From the NCBI GenBank assembly GCA_001953115.1, contig LSSL01006321.1, forward strand, positions 1 to 58,239: a DNA stretch of 58,239 nt, read 5' to 3'. Each line of letters opens with the position of its first letter. The stretch's first letter is position 1. This stretch comes from Smittium mucronatum. Taxonomy: Eukaryota > Kickxellomycota > Harpellomycetes > Harpellales > Legeriomycetaceae. Under the pieces are notes generated by a model. That model did no database searches and had not been told where the DNA came from. It worked only from the letters and a program-made list of their open reading frames with translations. Position numbers and translations under genes: made by a program. Positions 24,124 through 36,230 of this stretch are shown piece after piece.

Positions 24124-25677
24124 GCCCCTAAACCACAGCAAGGTATTTCGCTCTTAGGATATTAATTTTCAGCAGAATTTATTTTAGATCAGCAGTAGCA
24201 AATAGCTATGTTAAAATTACTTCAGAAAATTAATATTCATTTAGATATTTTATATTATATGCTAAGTGACTCATTAAATAATCCTAATCAGAGTATACAT
24301 AGATATTTAACAGCTAATTCTTTCTGGACTAATAAATATTTGAATTCCAATTTGTGAAAATAAAACTTTCTATTCGATAAAAATTAAAATTGGCTCAATT
24401 ATGCATCCTTAATAAATAATATTTGAAATGGCCGAAAAATGGATTCCATTTTGTCAATCAGGTTCTGAAAAGGTTGGAGAGCTAAGCAGTAAATAATAAA
24501 TGAGAAATATCATTACTAGAAGCTGGGAAAACCTCATGATCTGTAAAAGATAACGAATAAATCTTTTTTCAATCGAATATCAGTATAGTGATAATTCTAT
24601 TTAAAAAAATAGAGACTTGGTTAGAAAATTTATTGCAATGCTAATAGTTTTTTTTAAAAAAAGATCCAGCTCTAAAAAGCTCAGCTTTGATGGTCAACTG
24701 GGTATGTTCCGATACCGAGGGGTTATTGATTTTTGAATACCTGATATGTCACACTTCATCCTAATTTGCAAATGATTATTTCATTAAGTAAAATTGATTT
24801 AATGTAATGTGAAGTAAAGTGATAATATGTTTTTAGCCCTAGGTAAATTGGTTATATTATTAGTATTAATACAAGAAATTTTTTAATTTACTATTAGTTG
24901 GAAATGATTATCTTTTCTAATTCATAAAATATTTATTTTTTTTGTGAAAAATAGAGGATTTCAATCCCTTTTAACCACTTGAATTCTTTGAATTTTCTAA
25001 AAATTTCTCACTTCGTTTAGGTTCGAATAATGATATAAGTTAAAGAGAAATGGGGATTTAGATAGTCTTTAGATGATCTATTAGCAATAGAAATTTTTGA
25101 TTTTCTTAGTCATATGTATCCTTTTTAAAGTTCGAAATTTTGTTGAGAGAATATTCTATCTAAATCTCAGGTTAGGTTTTTAACCAAAAAAATCCCCTCA
25201 TTTCTGACTATACCAGCTCAAATTTAATAAATGTTAAACTCCCAAATCATAAAACTTTTGTTTTTTTCAAATTCTAACAATTTTTTTTTTTGAAAACAAA
25301 ATATTCTCTTATTGGATATGGTTATTGTTGTTTCCAGATATTGGTCTAAATAAAAAAACAACTTGTTAAATAAAGCATGTTAATATGACACGATTTCTAC
25401 TTTTAAAATACTTTTACTTATATCAAACTGGCTATTCATTTTTTGATGTTTATTTATTTATTTGTAAAACTCTTTTAATTGAATGAAAGAAATAAACATC
25501 CTCAATAATCAAATGACTTTATAATATTTTTAAACTAAAATCAGGTTGAAAAAAATATCATTTGCTATTTTGTTATGATAATTAAATTTAGTCTAATTAA
25601 AATTGAAAATGATCTTGTGTTTTCAGGATAATTTGAGAGATACAATTGAAAGTTTGATAGAAATTTTTTTAGTAGAG
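24124..25677. other. AT-rich spacer with a MITE fragment
   Basis: Only one thing stands out: about 24,428-24,480 (GAAAAATGGATTCCATTTTG .. GTTCTGAAAAGGTT) resembles internal and terminal MITE sequence without a clear TTAA. The remainder is unassigned. The 3' end of the potassium channel gene is at 25,678. Confidence 0.5.
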
Positions 25678-28018
25678 TTATTTCAAAAAGGATGATTTCT
25701 TTCTTTTTGTGAACATTCTTTTTATTTTTTTAACCATTTTTTTTGGTTTTGCGATACAAGGTTTTAAAATGTGTGAGGATTCGACTCTATTTTTTAGTGA
25801 ATATTGGCACCTGTCAACTATTAACGCTACTGTAGCGGTTGATATAGAAACACCTATAATTGCTGTCAAACTAAAATATAGGATTCCAGATTTTGTGCGA
25901 GGTGTCATATCACCAAATCCTATATTTAATAATATATATTTAGATTTTTTAAAAAAATGTGGTTCACATTAAAAGGGAAGAAAATGGAAAATAGCTTGCC
26001 TAAAGAAGTATACGAAACAAAGCATAGCCATAGAGATTTGCTGTATGAAATCTCACCGTCTTCGAATAAATATATTGCTAGAGCGGAAAAACATCTATCC
26101 GATCAAAAAAAAATTAACTGAGAATTAAGTTGATAAATTTAAATTCTTACACAAAAACAATATTCAAACATGTGGCAAATAACATCCTAAAGTTCATTCT
26201 CCTTATATTCATTTTTTTTGTTCTTTCTTCAGAAGACTTCTGAATATCTTCAATGCTTTTATTTGTAAAACCAGCTCTAGATAGTCTTTTATTCAGAGCA
26301 TCGGCATCACCCACTTCAGTCTGAATATAAGTGCTAACTCGATTCGGAACTTTCTTTATTTTGAGTCCAGAAGGTACTAACATAGAATGATAGTACCATT
26401 CATAAACGTAATCTGTTAGCTTACGTTTGACAGATGCTTCAGAATTCAAGCGAATATGGTTATTCATTATTTTTTCATCTAATATTTTCCTTTTTTTTTC
26501 AATTTTTTTCAGCTCTTTCTTATATTTCTCTGTCAGTAACTCAGTTACAACTTCTTTGGTGTTTATAAGATAAATTCCCATTAGTATCAACGATATAATG
26601 AACCAAATTCCAAAAAATATCTTTGAAAATGTTGTTTTTGGAATGAAATCGCCGAATCCAATTGTGGCCATTGAAACTAAAAAAATTAATTAATAAAATC
26701 AATGGGATATGTAAATTTAAAGAAAAAATCTACAACGACATAATTCTTACCCACGCAAAAATATACTCCAACATAGAATGGATAATCATCAACAAACATA
26801 AATATAAATGCGCCAAGGCATGCCCAAGTGTATACTGCAATTACGCTAAATTGGAGATATCTTTGTTGGGCAGACATTCCCGAACCTGGAAATTTAAAAT
26901 AATTATAATATAGCGTAAAATATATCTTTCCTTAGGAATTATAATCGCCTCATGTTTTCCAAAGAGAATAAATTGAAATAAAAAAATTACCGCTATTTTC
27001 AAAATCCGGTGTTTTTTTATAGTCCATTAGCAATAGAAATGCTATTAATAAGGAAAGGAGAAACCCAGACATTGCCATGAACAGTTCGGATCCACCAATA
27101 TGGTCTATATCATTTAGGTCTTTTTTATTTGACATTATGTATGCCACATATACAATTCCAACTACACCTAAATTAATAATATGTAAATAATTTGGATAAA
27201 GAAGATGAACAGTTTATCATATAGTCAAATCCACATATCTATTGGTGCGAAAATTGATTATGTACCATTAACCAGCTTGGCAATGACTGTAATCATTGTT
27301 GTAACAAGCACATTACTATCCAAACATCTCATTACGAAAGACATCGTTGATATTAAAACAATAACAAATAGAGTTATCTTCAGCCCTAAATGGTCTAAAT
27401 GTATTAAAAAAAATATTAAAAGGGTCTATAAACTCGGGATTAAATAAAATAAGACTTACGCGTCTGTTCGACTGATCAGATAATATAAAATTTATAAATG
27501 AAAACGTTTATTTAGGATTTGTTATAAATGGGGAGTGGGGGAGGAGGAGTTCAATTATAAAGATATAAAATTCTACCAGAGTATTTTTTCTTTCCATCGA
27601 ATGAATCCAATTTAAAGTCATCTGCTATGACTAACCCATTAATGAGAAGATTTAAAGGAACCAACCAACCTGCAAAACTAACTATCCACCTGTACTTTCT
27701 GGAATTTTCGTTTGAATCAACACTAGGTCTATTATTTAATCCAATAAGTGTTACATTTCTTTCCAAATCACTCAGATTTTCAATACCTACACTCGAAGAG
27801 GTGTAAGTATATTCGTCTTCACTACTAGCGATGCCATAAGAAACGCTTCTTCTTTCTTTTGATTCTAGTGTTTCAGGAAATCTGAATTCACTAAGAGATT
27901 TTTGATCATCTTGGTCATCTTGACCCTTTCGATCTTCTTGCTTTTCTTGATCCTTTTGATCCTCTTGCTTTTCTTGATCCTTTTGATCTTCTTGAAAATC
28001 TAATTTCTCTTTATTCAT
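25678..28018 (-). CDS. TOK-type two-pore, eight-transmembrane outward-rectifier K+ channel, 585 aa, eight exons
   Basis: Proposed exons (minus): 28,018-27,577; 27,471-27,460; 27,394-27,266; 27,167-26,991; 26,885-26,751; 26,676-26,151; 26,094-26,000; 25,919-25,678. Lengths sum to 1758 nt in frame. Order of parts: acidic/Gln-rich N-terminus (1-105), TM1 (about 110-131), TM2-TM4 (exons 3-4), TM5 (about 266-285), pore 1 with filter TIGFGD (303-308), TM6, a basic coiled-coil-like linker (about 330-460), TM7, pore 2 with TSLGFGD (503-509), TM8 (GILYFSLTAIIGVSIST) and a basic tail. This 8TM/2P plan is that of fungal TOK1 channels, which pass outward K+ current at the plasma membrane; length is somewhat shorter than yeast TOK1. 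Splicing at the two filters is convincing because it restores the exact motif. Exon 2 (12 nt) is the weakest part. The last intron is GC-AG. Confidence 0.85.
27897..28000 (-). repeat. Coding minisatellite in the channel N-terminus
   Basis: Two nearly identical 27-bp units encode DQKDQEKQE (residues 11-19 and 20-28, with minor drift), followed by a degenerate third unit DRKGQDDQDDQK. It lies in the cytosolic N-terminus of the K+ channel gene and keeps the reading frame. Confidence 0.7.
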
Positions 28019-29235
28019 TAATTATATTTTCTTTTTCTCTTAATAAATGCTTTATGTTATAATATTAATGCTATTTTCTATACAAAACCAAGTAATGTTT
28101 TTAAAGCATGCAATTTAATTAAGGTACTTATTTGCGTTTACCTCGATATGGACTATCCCATTCATCTGATTAGATTTGTTATTTTTTTTTGGTTAATAAA
28201 ATAACTGAAAATTGTTTTTGCTTTGATTTTAGCTGGGATTGATGTACAGACTGAAAATGTATTAGTTTTGATATCTTTTTTGGTTTACCGAATTGATGCT
28301 TATATTTAAATGGTTAGATATACTATGGATTTAAGGTGGTGTAGGGGAATCCTCGTATCGATAAATAAACCCCTATGCTTATGCTAAAAAAATAATAAAG
28401 ACTCGTTTATAATCAATTAATTCATATGTTTAATGTAAAGACGCAACATAATAAATGCCATTTAGAGCATTTATTACATATAGTTATGTATGAAAAAAAA
28501 ATACAGATTTTAGTTTGCAATATCTAAGGGAAATATCTCAAGTGAAATGAATTTTAATATATATAACTAAATACAAACAATATACCATTCTATATAAACC
28601 AAAGATATTCGTGTTGAATCTTCTAACTTGCGAACACTCTTGTGAAAAAAATAAATTTTTATGCGGGAAAGGAACTCAAAAGCCAATTATTTATCATTCA
28701 ACAACAAATCAAAATCTAGAATTCCTATTTTTGGAAATTAGAGTGAATAAAATAATTTTTATTTACATTTTCAGCCACGAAGCCTGAAAGTTTATCATTA
28801 TATAACTATTACAAACAAAAATTTGAATATGAGGTTGGAATTTGCTTTATTTTCTAAATAGAAATAAAAATTAAACCCTGTATGCATAAGAATTAATGGC
28901 CAGATTATCTTGGGGCATGAAAATATGGTTATTTATAAATAAAATAAAAAGCCTCAATGTGGTATAAACATGTTATAGGCCCTTTTGCATCTAGAAATTG
29001 CTGAAATTTTTTAAAGACATGATCTAAAATAAATGTTCTTGCCCTTCACTATATATATAAATCATCGAGTTTTTATTTAAGTGAAAATTACGAATTTCGT
29101 TCTCTTAAAACATATTAAATAAATAAGAAATTTATAACAGTTTGTGTTATAGAAGCTCTATTTTGGATTATAAATCCTACTTATCTCCTATTAATGAAAT
29201 ACCATGCCGTGGTTTAAAAGCTTAATCGCTTACTT
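28019..29235. other. AT-rich region upstream of the channel gene
   Basis: Presumably includes the promoter and 5' UTR of the minus-strand channel gene, but I see no identifiable motif. No open frame worth calling. Confidence 0.5.
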
Positions 29236-29782
29236 TTCGAAGCACAATAAATTAAAATTTTACACACCCTGTACTATTCTTGGTTGGGAGTAGTGGAGAC
29301 AGCGCACCACAATTTGGAGAATAGCGATTCCAGAGGAGGACCTTATCGAAACAGAAGGAACCAATAATTTAACCAGCTGAGACATATTCTAATTCACAAG
29401 ACCAGCGTTAGACATTCAGATGTATCTCAACGTTTAATGGCTATTTTTAGGAAAGCCATGACGATCAATCCCACTTTTGGGTAGGAGCCTAATTTTATTG
29501 ATCCTGTTAGAAGTAGGCTCTGAATAGCAACTCATTAGCTTTAATTAACTATTTTTCATTGATAAAGAGCTACATTCTTGACTTCATGTAACCTCAGTCA
29601 TACACATACTTAAAGCAATGCCAGGAGAGATCTTTGGGTTAGTGATTGCACCCTTTTCCAGTAGATTTGCAGCCAGTAGCGGGACAGAGGTAAATAATAT
29701 TTCTAGGGTAATATTCTTTTCTATACGTCTTTTTCTTTTTTTCATATTTTTTAGTATATAATTTAATGATGTTATCTTACAA
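29236..29782 (-). repeat. Dispersed ~550-bp repeat, copy C
   Basis: Reverse-orientation copy of the repeat at 15,370 and 23,370. Landmarks on plus: CTTTTCGAAGCACA, CTTGGTTGGGAGTAGTGGAG, GCTGAGACATATTCTA, GTTAGACATTCAGATG, AGGAAAGCCATGACGATCAA, ATCCTGTTAGAAGTAGGCTC, AACCTCAGTCATACA, and TATACGTCTTTTTC up to TTTTTTAGTATATAATTTAATGATG and TTATCTTAC. The left part is closer to copy B, the right to both. Confidence 0.7.
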
Positions 29783-29813
29783 TAAAATTCCTTATTGAAA
29801 AAAAAACATCTTA

Positions 29814-29979
29814 TTTATTTCCAAGCCCTTATTTTCAAATCTATTAATTTTTGTTAAAATTTTTAACTTATCATGGTTATCAATATGTAGATAATTACAT
29901 AAATAATATCAACTAAATAAAATAGAATAAAATGGAAACCATTTTTGTAACATCGACTTTAAAAGAGTTAAATATAAAA
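29814..29979. mobile_element. Decayed TTAA MITE copy (right end only)
   Basis: Read on minus, AACTCTTTTAAAGTCGATGTTACAAAAATGGTTTCCATTTTA from 29,977 matches the left end of MITE copy 2. The other end is not recognisable; the start given is inferred from the usual 162-165 bp length. Confidence 0.4.
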
Positions 29980-31617
29980 TTTTGTATAAACTTTGAAAAC
30001 TTAATATAATATATAAATATACATATATATCGTAATATCCCTTTTTATTATTTTAAATATTAAATCGATTCAGATATAAGCTTTAAATTGTGATCCTGTT
30101 ATTTATATTTATTAAGTTAATTTAAACCTTGTATCATTGTTTATAAAAGGAATAATTCATTCTTAATACTCAAGGAATAATTAAATGATGGTCAGAATAT
30201 ATTACTTCAATGCGAGAACTAAATTCTAATAAAAATTAAACTAGGTCGAGAATCGCTAATCTCGTCATAAGTATATATATATATATAAATTAGTCCATTA
30301 AACTTCAATTTCATATAAATCGTTAGTAGTGCGATTTAATCGCTATTATAATCATATGATAGGAAAATAAAAGTTATTTTATATTATTGAACCAAATCAT
30401 CGTTGAGTCATTTTTAAAGGGTATTTTAACACATTTCAAACCCCTCTGTTAAATTAAAATATTAATGCAAAATAGAAACAAAAAGTGGATTTTTCTGATA
30501 GTATTTTTTATAGATTTTAGATTTTGGGGGGAAATCCCACAAAAGATATATTTCTGAAATATATAACTTAATCATAAAACTTTAAAATTATTGTACATAT
30601 ATAAGAGTCGAATTTATCAAGTTTTTATCACAATTTATTTTAATTTTACAGTTTTTTGACCATCATTTTCTTTCACTGGCTTAAATTAATATAAATATTA
30701 AAATAAATTCTGAGTTTAAATTTCGTATCATTTATATGAAAACTAGAAATAATTTTTATAATAAAAAATCAGACATTAGACATATTTATATTCAAAAAAT
30801 TATAATTCTCATGATGTCTAATGTAAGTTATTTTTCTTACTCTAATTGAATTCAAAAAAATCTAAGAGGCTTTAATATATATATATATATATACATATAA
30901 GATATTAATATTAGAGCTTTATATAACAATAAAAAGTTCATAATATACTATAAGTTGTTAAATTGATGTCTTTGCGATTTTATTGTGTAATATCAAACTA
31001 AAAACTTGATAAATCGGGTTAGTCTAAACATATCAAAAAAATAATGGTATATATGATAGGTAAACTAATAATTATCCTTAGCGAACTCTACACAATTTGT
31101 CAATGGATAGCTAAGTTAAGCTTGTATTTAATATCTCATTATAAAAAAATAATCACATATTCCATTAAAGAGCGCAAAAAATTAAAAAAAATTCATTCAA
31201 GAGTAACACTTAGTATATCAAAATTTAGCATCTACCTTGAAAAATTTCCCAAACTTCTATTGCTTTGTTAATAAGAGCTAAAGGCGGTATAATTATACCG
31301 TATCATGCATATTGTATCATCAAAATGCGCACATAATTTTCATGATGGATAATTCAAATCAATCTTATTTTTTTGGTGCTGATTTATTCTGATTTTTCTC
31401 TAGAATATGTAAGATCAAGTGGGTTTTTATGGTATGATTTTTTGTAAGTCATTAATTTTCCAATATATAAATCCAAAACCTTGTCAAAAGACGGCTATAT
31501 TTTTTAATTGTAAAAATTTTCTAATATTAACTTGAAAATTATCCATTTATATAATATTTCTAATATAAAGCATAAAACTGGAACTTGAAACAGGTTCATT
31601 TGACCGTAATATTCTAC
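29980..31617. other. AT-rich stretch with microsatellites and a short inverted repeat
   Basis: Holds (TA)n runs near 30,272-30,287 and 30,874-30,893, and an 11-bp perfect inverted repeat ACATTAGACAT (30,773-30,783) / ATGTCTAATGT (30,814-30,824). No supported gene. Confidence 0.5.
30272..30287. repeat. (TA)n microsatellite
   Basis: Eight TA units; similar runs lie at 30,874-30,893 and 49,566-49,584. Confidence 0.8.
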
Positions 31618-32003
31618 TCATCGGCTGCCCTTTACATCCTTTGGTACATCTGTGGTCAAACGGAATACGATTTTATTGATGAGAATTTTCCCACCATCTA
31701 TTGCTTGTATATACTGAACTCTTAATAATACATAAACTGATGTCATTATTTTTTTTCTATTAGTAATTTTAAAAAAAAAAATTTTATAGGTTCCCACCCT
31801 TTTAAAACCCCAATTGTTGGTTTTTTGACCACCGATTTCATAATAAAACATCATTTTGTACTCGGTAAAGCTTTCATAAATTGAGAAATATTGTAATAGT
31901 CGAATCCTATCAACTTTTTTCTCATGGTTTCGCCGGAGATGGTTTTTTGGAGTATTCCTTCTCTGAGTTCATTACTTAGATTTTGCAAGTTGCTAAAAGA
32001 CAT
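31618..32003 (-). CDS. Candidate small two-exon gene, unknown function (86 aa)
   Basis: Exon 1 (32,003-31,862) starts at an ATG and encodes a charged segment, beginning MSFSNLQNLSNELREG, that looks unlike the biased frames around it. A GTACAA donor at 31,861 and a TTACTAAT branch-like sequence followed by ACATCAG at 31,737 define a 125-nt intron. Exon 2 (31,736-31,618) ends TDVPKDVKGSR before TGA. Exon phases agree and give 86 residues. No transmembrane segment or known domain is recognised. The amino acid mix is more even than chance frames here, which is the main reason to list it. An alternative is an unspliced 50-residue frame. Confidence 0.35.
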
Positions 32004-34380
32004 ATTTTTATATGAAATGTGAGTAATCTAGAATTTGGTTTATTTAGATACAATAATTTAAATTCCCTGTAGCATGAAATCAACTCCCATCAAAGTCTTA
32101 TTATCATTAGTTTAAATGAATATATTTAACAGCGCATTTACGATATCTTGCTTTTATAAAAGTCCTTGCTTATACTAAAAGTGAATAAACTTTGATTAAT
32201 TTTTTTCAATAAAAGAATTTTTAAACTTATAGATTAGATATAATGTTACCACAATAAATATATTGCTCTGATATACATTTAGAGATGGAAAATAAAACTG
32301 CAGAATCACCTATTCCCAAAATCAATATAATTACAAAATTTTAGCTTATCTTAATGTGAAATCTGTATTATCTAGGTGATCGGGTTTTATGATGAACATT
32401 CTTATAGATTTCCTCATTTTAGCTGCTCTTTTCCGATCAATCACAACCAACTTTTTTTTATCAAACTACTCGATATAAAAATTTTCCACCTCACCTCTTC
32501 ATGTTTAACTCCAATAATAGATCTGATAGAGTTAATATTCAAGATTTTTTTTGGGTAAAAATACATTCAGTATTTTAGATGATCTTGCTTGTGATTTAAA
32601 TCAGACTGCAGTTCTTAGGGTTCATAAAATATAGAAAATAAATCGATTTTATCTATCTTAGACTCCTAGAAAATTGTTTTTGATTTCATCTGCAGTTCTT
32701 AAACCATGTTGAGAAGCTTTTAGCTAAAGGCTTCTCATTGTTTCAAAGTTTATGCTATTTTTTAACTAATCAAAACCTTTTATCTATCACCTATTTTAGA
32801 TAAATAATAATTTATTTCAACAGCTCCTTGGATTTTTCTTGAGTTTTGTTTAATTTTTGAGTGAATAGCTTTAATCATGATCCTTGATTTTAAAACTGAT
32901 TACAAGCCCGTAACTCCGCCATACATAAAATTACCCATTTACTGTGTCTCTGAAAGAATATGTATCATTTCATTTAACAAAAACCTTTTCACTTGAAATT
33001 TCAGAACCAGCTATCTGTTATAATTAAAAAATGATATTTATTGAAATAAGTTCTATATAGGTGTCATTTTTCAATACAAGAGATCGTTGTAACATAGCTT
33101 TCAATAAAAAAGGCGTTAAAAATATATTTCTACTTTAAAAAGCCATTCAGAAATGTCGAACATTTCTAGTTCGATTCCAACATCCTATTAGCATCCTGTC
33201 TAAAATCATGCATTTTGATATCAAAAACCTTTGGTGGACATACCTTTGTGGCTGATTACCATTACCAATGTGCTAGGGGTATGGATAATGGTTATAGAAA
33301 CTTCTAGAAATTGAGTTGGAAACTGTGGTCAAATACTTGGATTAAACACAATCGACTGAAATTTTAATTTCCCATTTCTTTATATCGTGATCGGCAGATA
33401 TAGAGATATTTGATTAGTTTTTTCAACTTGGCCAACCTCAATATAGAGATTTTGAAAAAATTTAGGTAAAGTTAACTTTTTCAAAAGCGGGTTAAAAAAA
33501 TGCCTCCAAATTGAAATTTCGTTTTAAATTATTGAAGGCAAAAGTATTCTAAATAAAAATTAAGCGTTATTTTGCAATATAATTATCTGATGATTCTAGA
33601 ACACGGTATGTTTTTTCATGATTTTCAATAAGGTGATTTTCGAAATACTATCTACCTTAAACTTCCATTATCCTGCACCTCATTTGATTTCATATATATC
33701 GAATATCGGTTGTGTTCTTTAATTATTCTCAGTCTTTTAAAAAAATATACCCTTAAAATTTTGGTTTTATCTTTTTTTTTATAGAATATCTATCCAAAAT
33801 ATTTAAATGCTAGATAAATATAATATGAAAAAATACAGGGAAATAATAAACAATAAATTTCATCCCGCTTCAATCAGTGGCTTTATCCCTTCCGTAACCA
33901 CTGATAATCGATTCAATATTTCAGGATTTATCTTCTGAAAATTTTCTTTTTAACACTTTACCAGTATTTGAGATTTTTTCTGTTATTTTTTTGCCGTGTT
34001 TTGTTTTTGAATTCATTTTTTGCCGATGGATGAAATCCATTTGAGACCAGTTTCAAGGAGCTCATCAAAAAATTACTAGCTTGGCTATTTCAAAAGAGGA
34101 GTTGTATCATATTAATAGAATCTCATTTCATTGTGTAAAATCCAATTGAGTGTTGCCTAATTTTTACTACAATCAAAATAAACTATCATAAGTAAATAAA
34201 TTTAGTTTTATAAATTTAGATTTTTTAACTTAAATATTCAAAAAAATAAAAAAATAAGATACTTATGAGATCAAGCTATTTTCTAATCCTCTTTATCAAT
34301 TTCTATTTAGCTATTTACAATTCTTAGATATTTTATTTTATTTAAACATTTATTTCTGATTTATTTCCTTAGAATTATGC
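32004..34380. other. AT-rich stretch, no supported feature
   Basis: Includes a strong short hairpin at 32,711-32,736 (GAGAAGC .. GCTTCTC) that I do not assign a role. The single frame at 32,376-32,558 plus is unsupported. Confidence 0.5.
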
Positions 34381-35200
34381 CACAAAGTACTACCAATCAT
34401 CAAATACAACAGCTATCCCAGAATTAACAGAGTAACTTTTATTAGGATTAATCAATTGGAAGCCCAAAGAGTTTCAATTTAGGAGAATATTCTCGTTACT
34501 ATTGACGTTGATGGTGACAGTTATATCGTTGAAAAAACTCCCTCAAGAGATCTACATCTGTATCTGAAGCTTACATAGACGTTATAAGGGTTTAAACGGA
34601 CTTCTTTAGATCGCCGATTACAGATTCAGAAAGAAGAAAATTCTTGAGCTACTGACTTAGAAATTGCGGAATGGTTTATGACCCCCCTTTGATCAAAGAG
34701 ATGAGCCTATTTATTGAATTTAAAAAGAACGACTCAAGATTACACGATATTTATTGCTGAGTATCAGAACTCGCTTTTCAAATCGAATACTTTTTGTACA
34801 ACTTACTCCAGGTTCCATATAACCTCAATAAAACATATGCAATCAAGTTTACAAAACCTATGGGTACCCTTTTTTAAGACCCTGCGTCTCAGGTTACTCA
34901 GATCAGAATGGATGTGACGTATAGAGCTTCGAAAATACCTGAAAAGTCTCCTTAGCTGTTGTCGACCGGCACTTAACCATTTTTTTATCCTAAGGAATCA
35001 GTCGAAAACATTAAAGCATCACAGGCACTTTTTAAGACAATTTTCTCTACAAATTATCAGAAAGGAATGTTTATATCAACCAAAGATGGATTAAAATCGT
35101 TTCCGGTTACCAGATCCAGTAAAAACGGACACAAGAATATCAGCCAGTCTAACAAAACCCGGAGGCGATTCTAATCAAAAACAGGTATAGCGGTATCTCT
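34381..35200 (+). pseudogene. Probable gag region of the decayed retroelement
   Basis: Broken frames upstream of RT, for example IAEYQNSLFKSNTF and SSLQNLWVPFFKTLRLRLL (34,714-34,917). The assignment rests on position only. Confidence 0.35.
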
Positions 35201-35435
35201 CTGTCTGTCCTTTTTTCCAGCGGGGGTACGAGAAGAGATCGAAGTAGGGGGGATATTAAGCCTCTATCTCAAGGCGAGGTAGAGGCTCGCAGACGACCTT
35301 TTTGATCAGGCTAGTTATAGGAGAGGGTTTCCATATACCTTTATTGGCAAAACATCAACTGCAGTATCGAAGAAACTAAACTCGATATACCATCGATTAG
35401 ATTGAACATATACAAATATTATTGAGAGTGAAATA

Positions 35436-36230
35436 ATGAACTTTTTTATAGAAAAGATCCATATAAGTTACTTAAGTTCAAAAAGCAGGGTTTTTTCTCG
35501 AATTCTTATAATTCCTGAAAAATCGGGAGAGCTAAGTCCAGTTCTCAATTTGAAACCCTCAAAAAAAAAGCTTATCATAAATAAATTTCAAATTGAAATG
35601 ATTAAAAACAGTTTGCAAAATGATTAGAAGGAAGATTTGGATGACAATCAAATACCTATAAGATGCTTTCCCGCAAGTTATTATAGAATAAAAATTCAGT
35701 AAACTCCTAAGCTTCAGCTGAGGTTCAATAAATTATCGATTTTGAACCCTTCATTTTGGACAATCTCTGAACCTCTTAGTCTTCAAAAAAAAGTCCTTCA
35801 ACCAGCTTTGAAATAGGCACGGAAGATAGGAATCTGTATCAGTTCTTACTTGGAAGATTTAATTGTTTTTAGAATCTTCAAGAAGGAATAAAAAAAAACT
35901 ATAGAATTGATACTTAAGAAGTTTTTGAAATGGGACTGTTGATCAATTCAAAAAAATCCAACCCGTTTACAGTACATTCAATATTAAATCTTGGAATGAG
36001 GATAAAATTCGCTGTATGAGCTTGGAATTCCAATGAAAAGGGTCAGTACCCTATCAAGGGAAACTTACCGTTTTATAAAAGAGGGAGAACGTCGACAAAG
36101 AATCTTGCTTCAAGTTTTTTGGAAAGTCGCAAGCAATTGCAGTGGTCTTCTTGATTGTTCGATTGATGACAAAAATATTGTTGATGATTAAAAACGCATG
36201 TATCGCTTTACCAAAAAAATGGGGCAAAAT
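35436..36230 (+). pseudogene. Reverse transcriptase of the decayed retroelement
   Basis: 35,436-35,627 reads SRVFSRILIIPEKSGELSPV followed by LNLKPS, matching the GFYS.IFVIPKKTGGLRPVL.LKPLN block of DIRS-type RTs. Further down are VLQPALK and ARKIGICISSYLEDLIVF, the counterpart of the YLDD catalytic box with Asp changed to Glu (about 35,800-35,880). Stops are frequent. Confidence 0.7.

Noticed and set aside
26118..26150. 33-nt intron (GTAAGA..CTCAG) in the channel gene
   Set aside because: The frame after CTCAG meets a stop at once. Using GATAG at 26,095 gives a 56-nt intron and restores TM7 and pore 2.
30773..30824. 11-bp perfect inverted repeat with 30-bp spacer as a possible MITE
   Set aside because: Too short, with no target duplication and no second copy noticed.
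32711..32736. Hairpin GAGAAGC..GCTTCTC, like a bacterial terminator
   Set aside because: The DNA is eukaryotic, no gene ends here, and no T tract follows in the expected place.
33165..33190. AGTTCGATTCC, resembling a tRNA B box
   Set aside because: The flanking bases do not form a T stem and no acceptor or anticodon arm can be folded. No convincing tRNA was found anywhere in the window.
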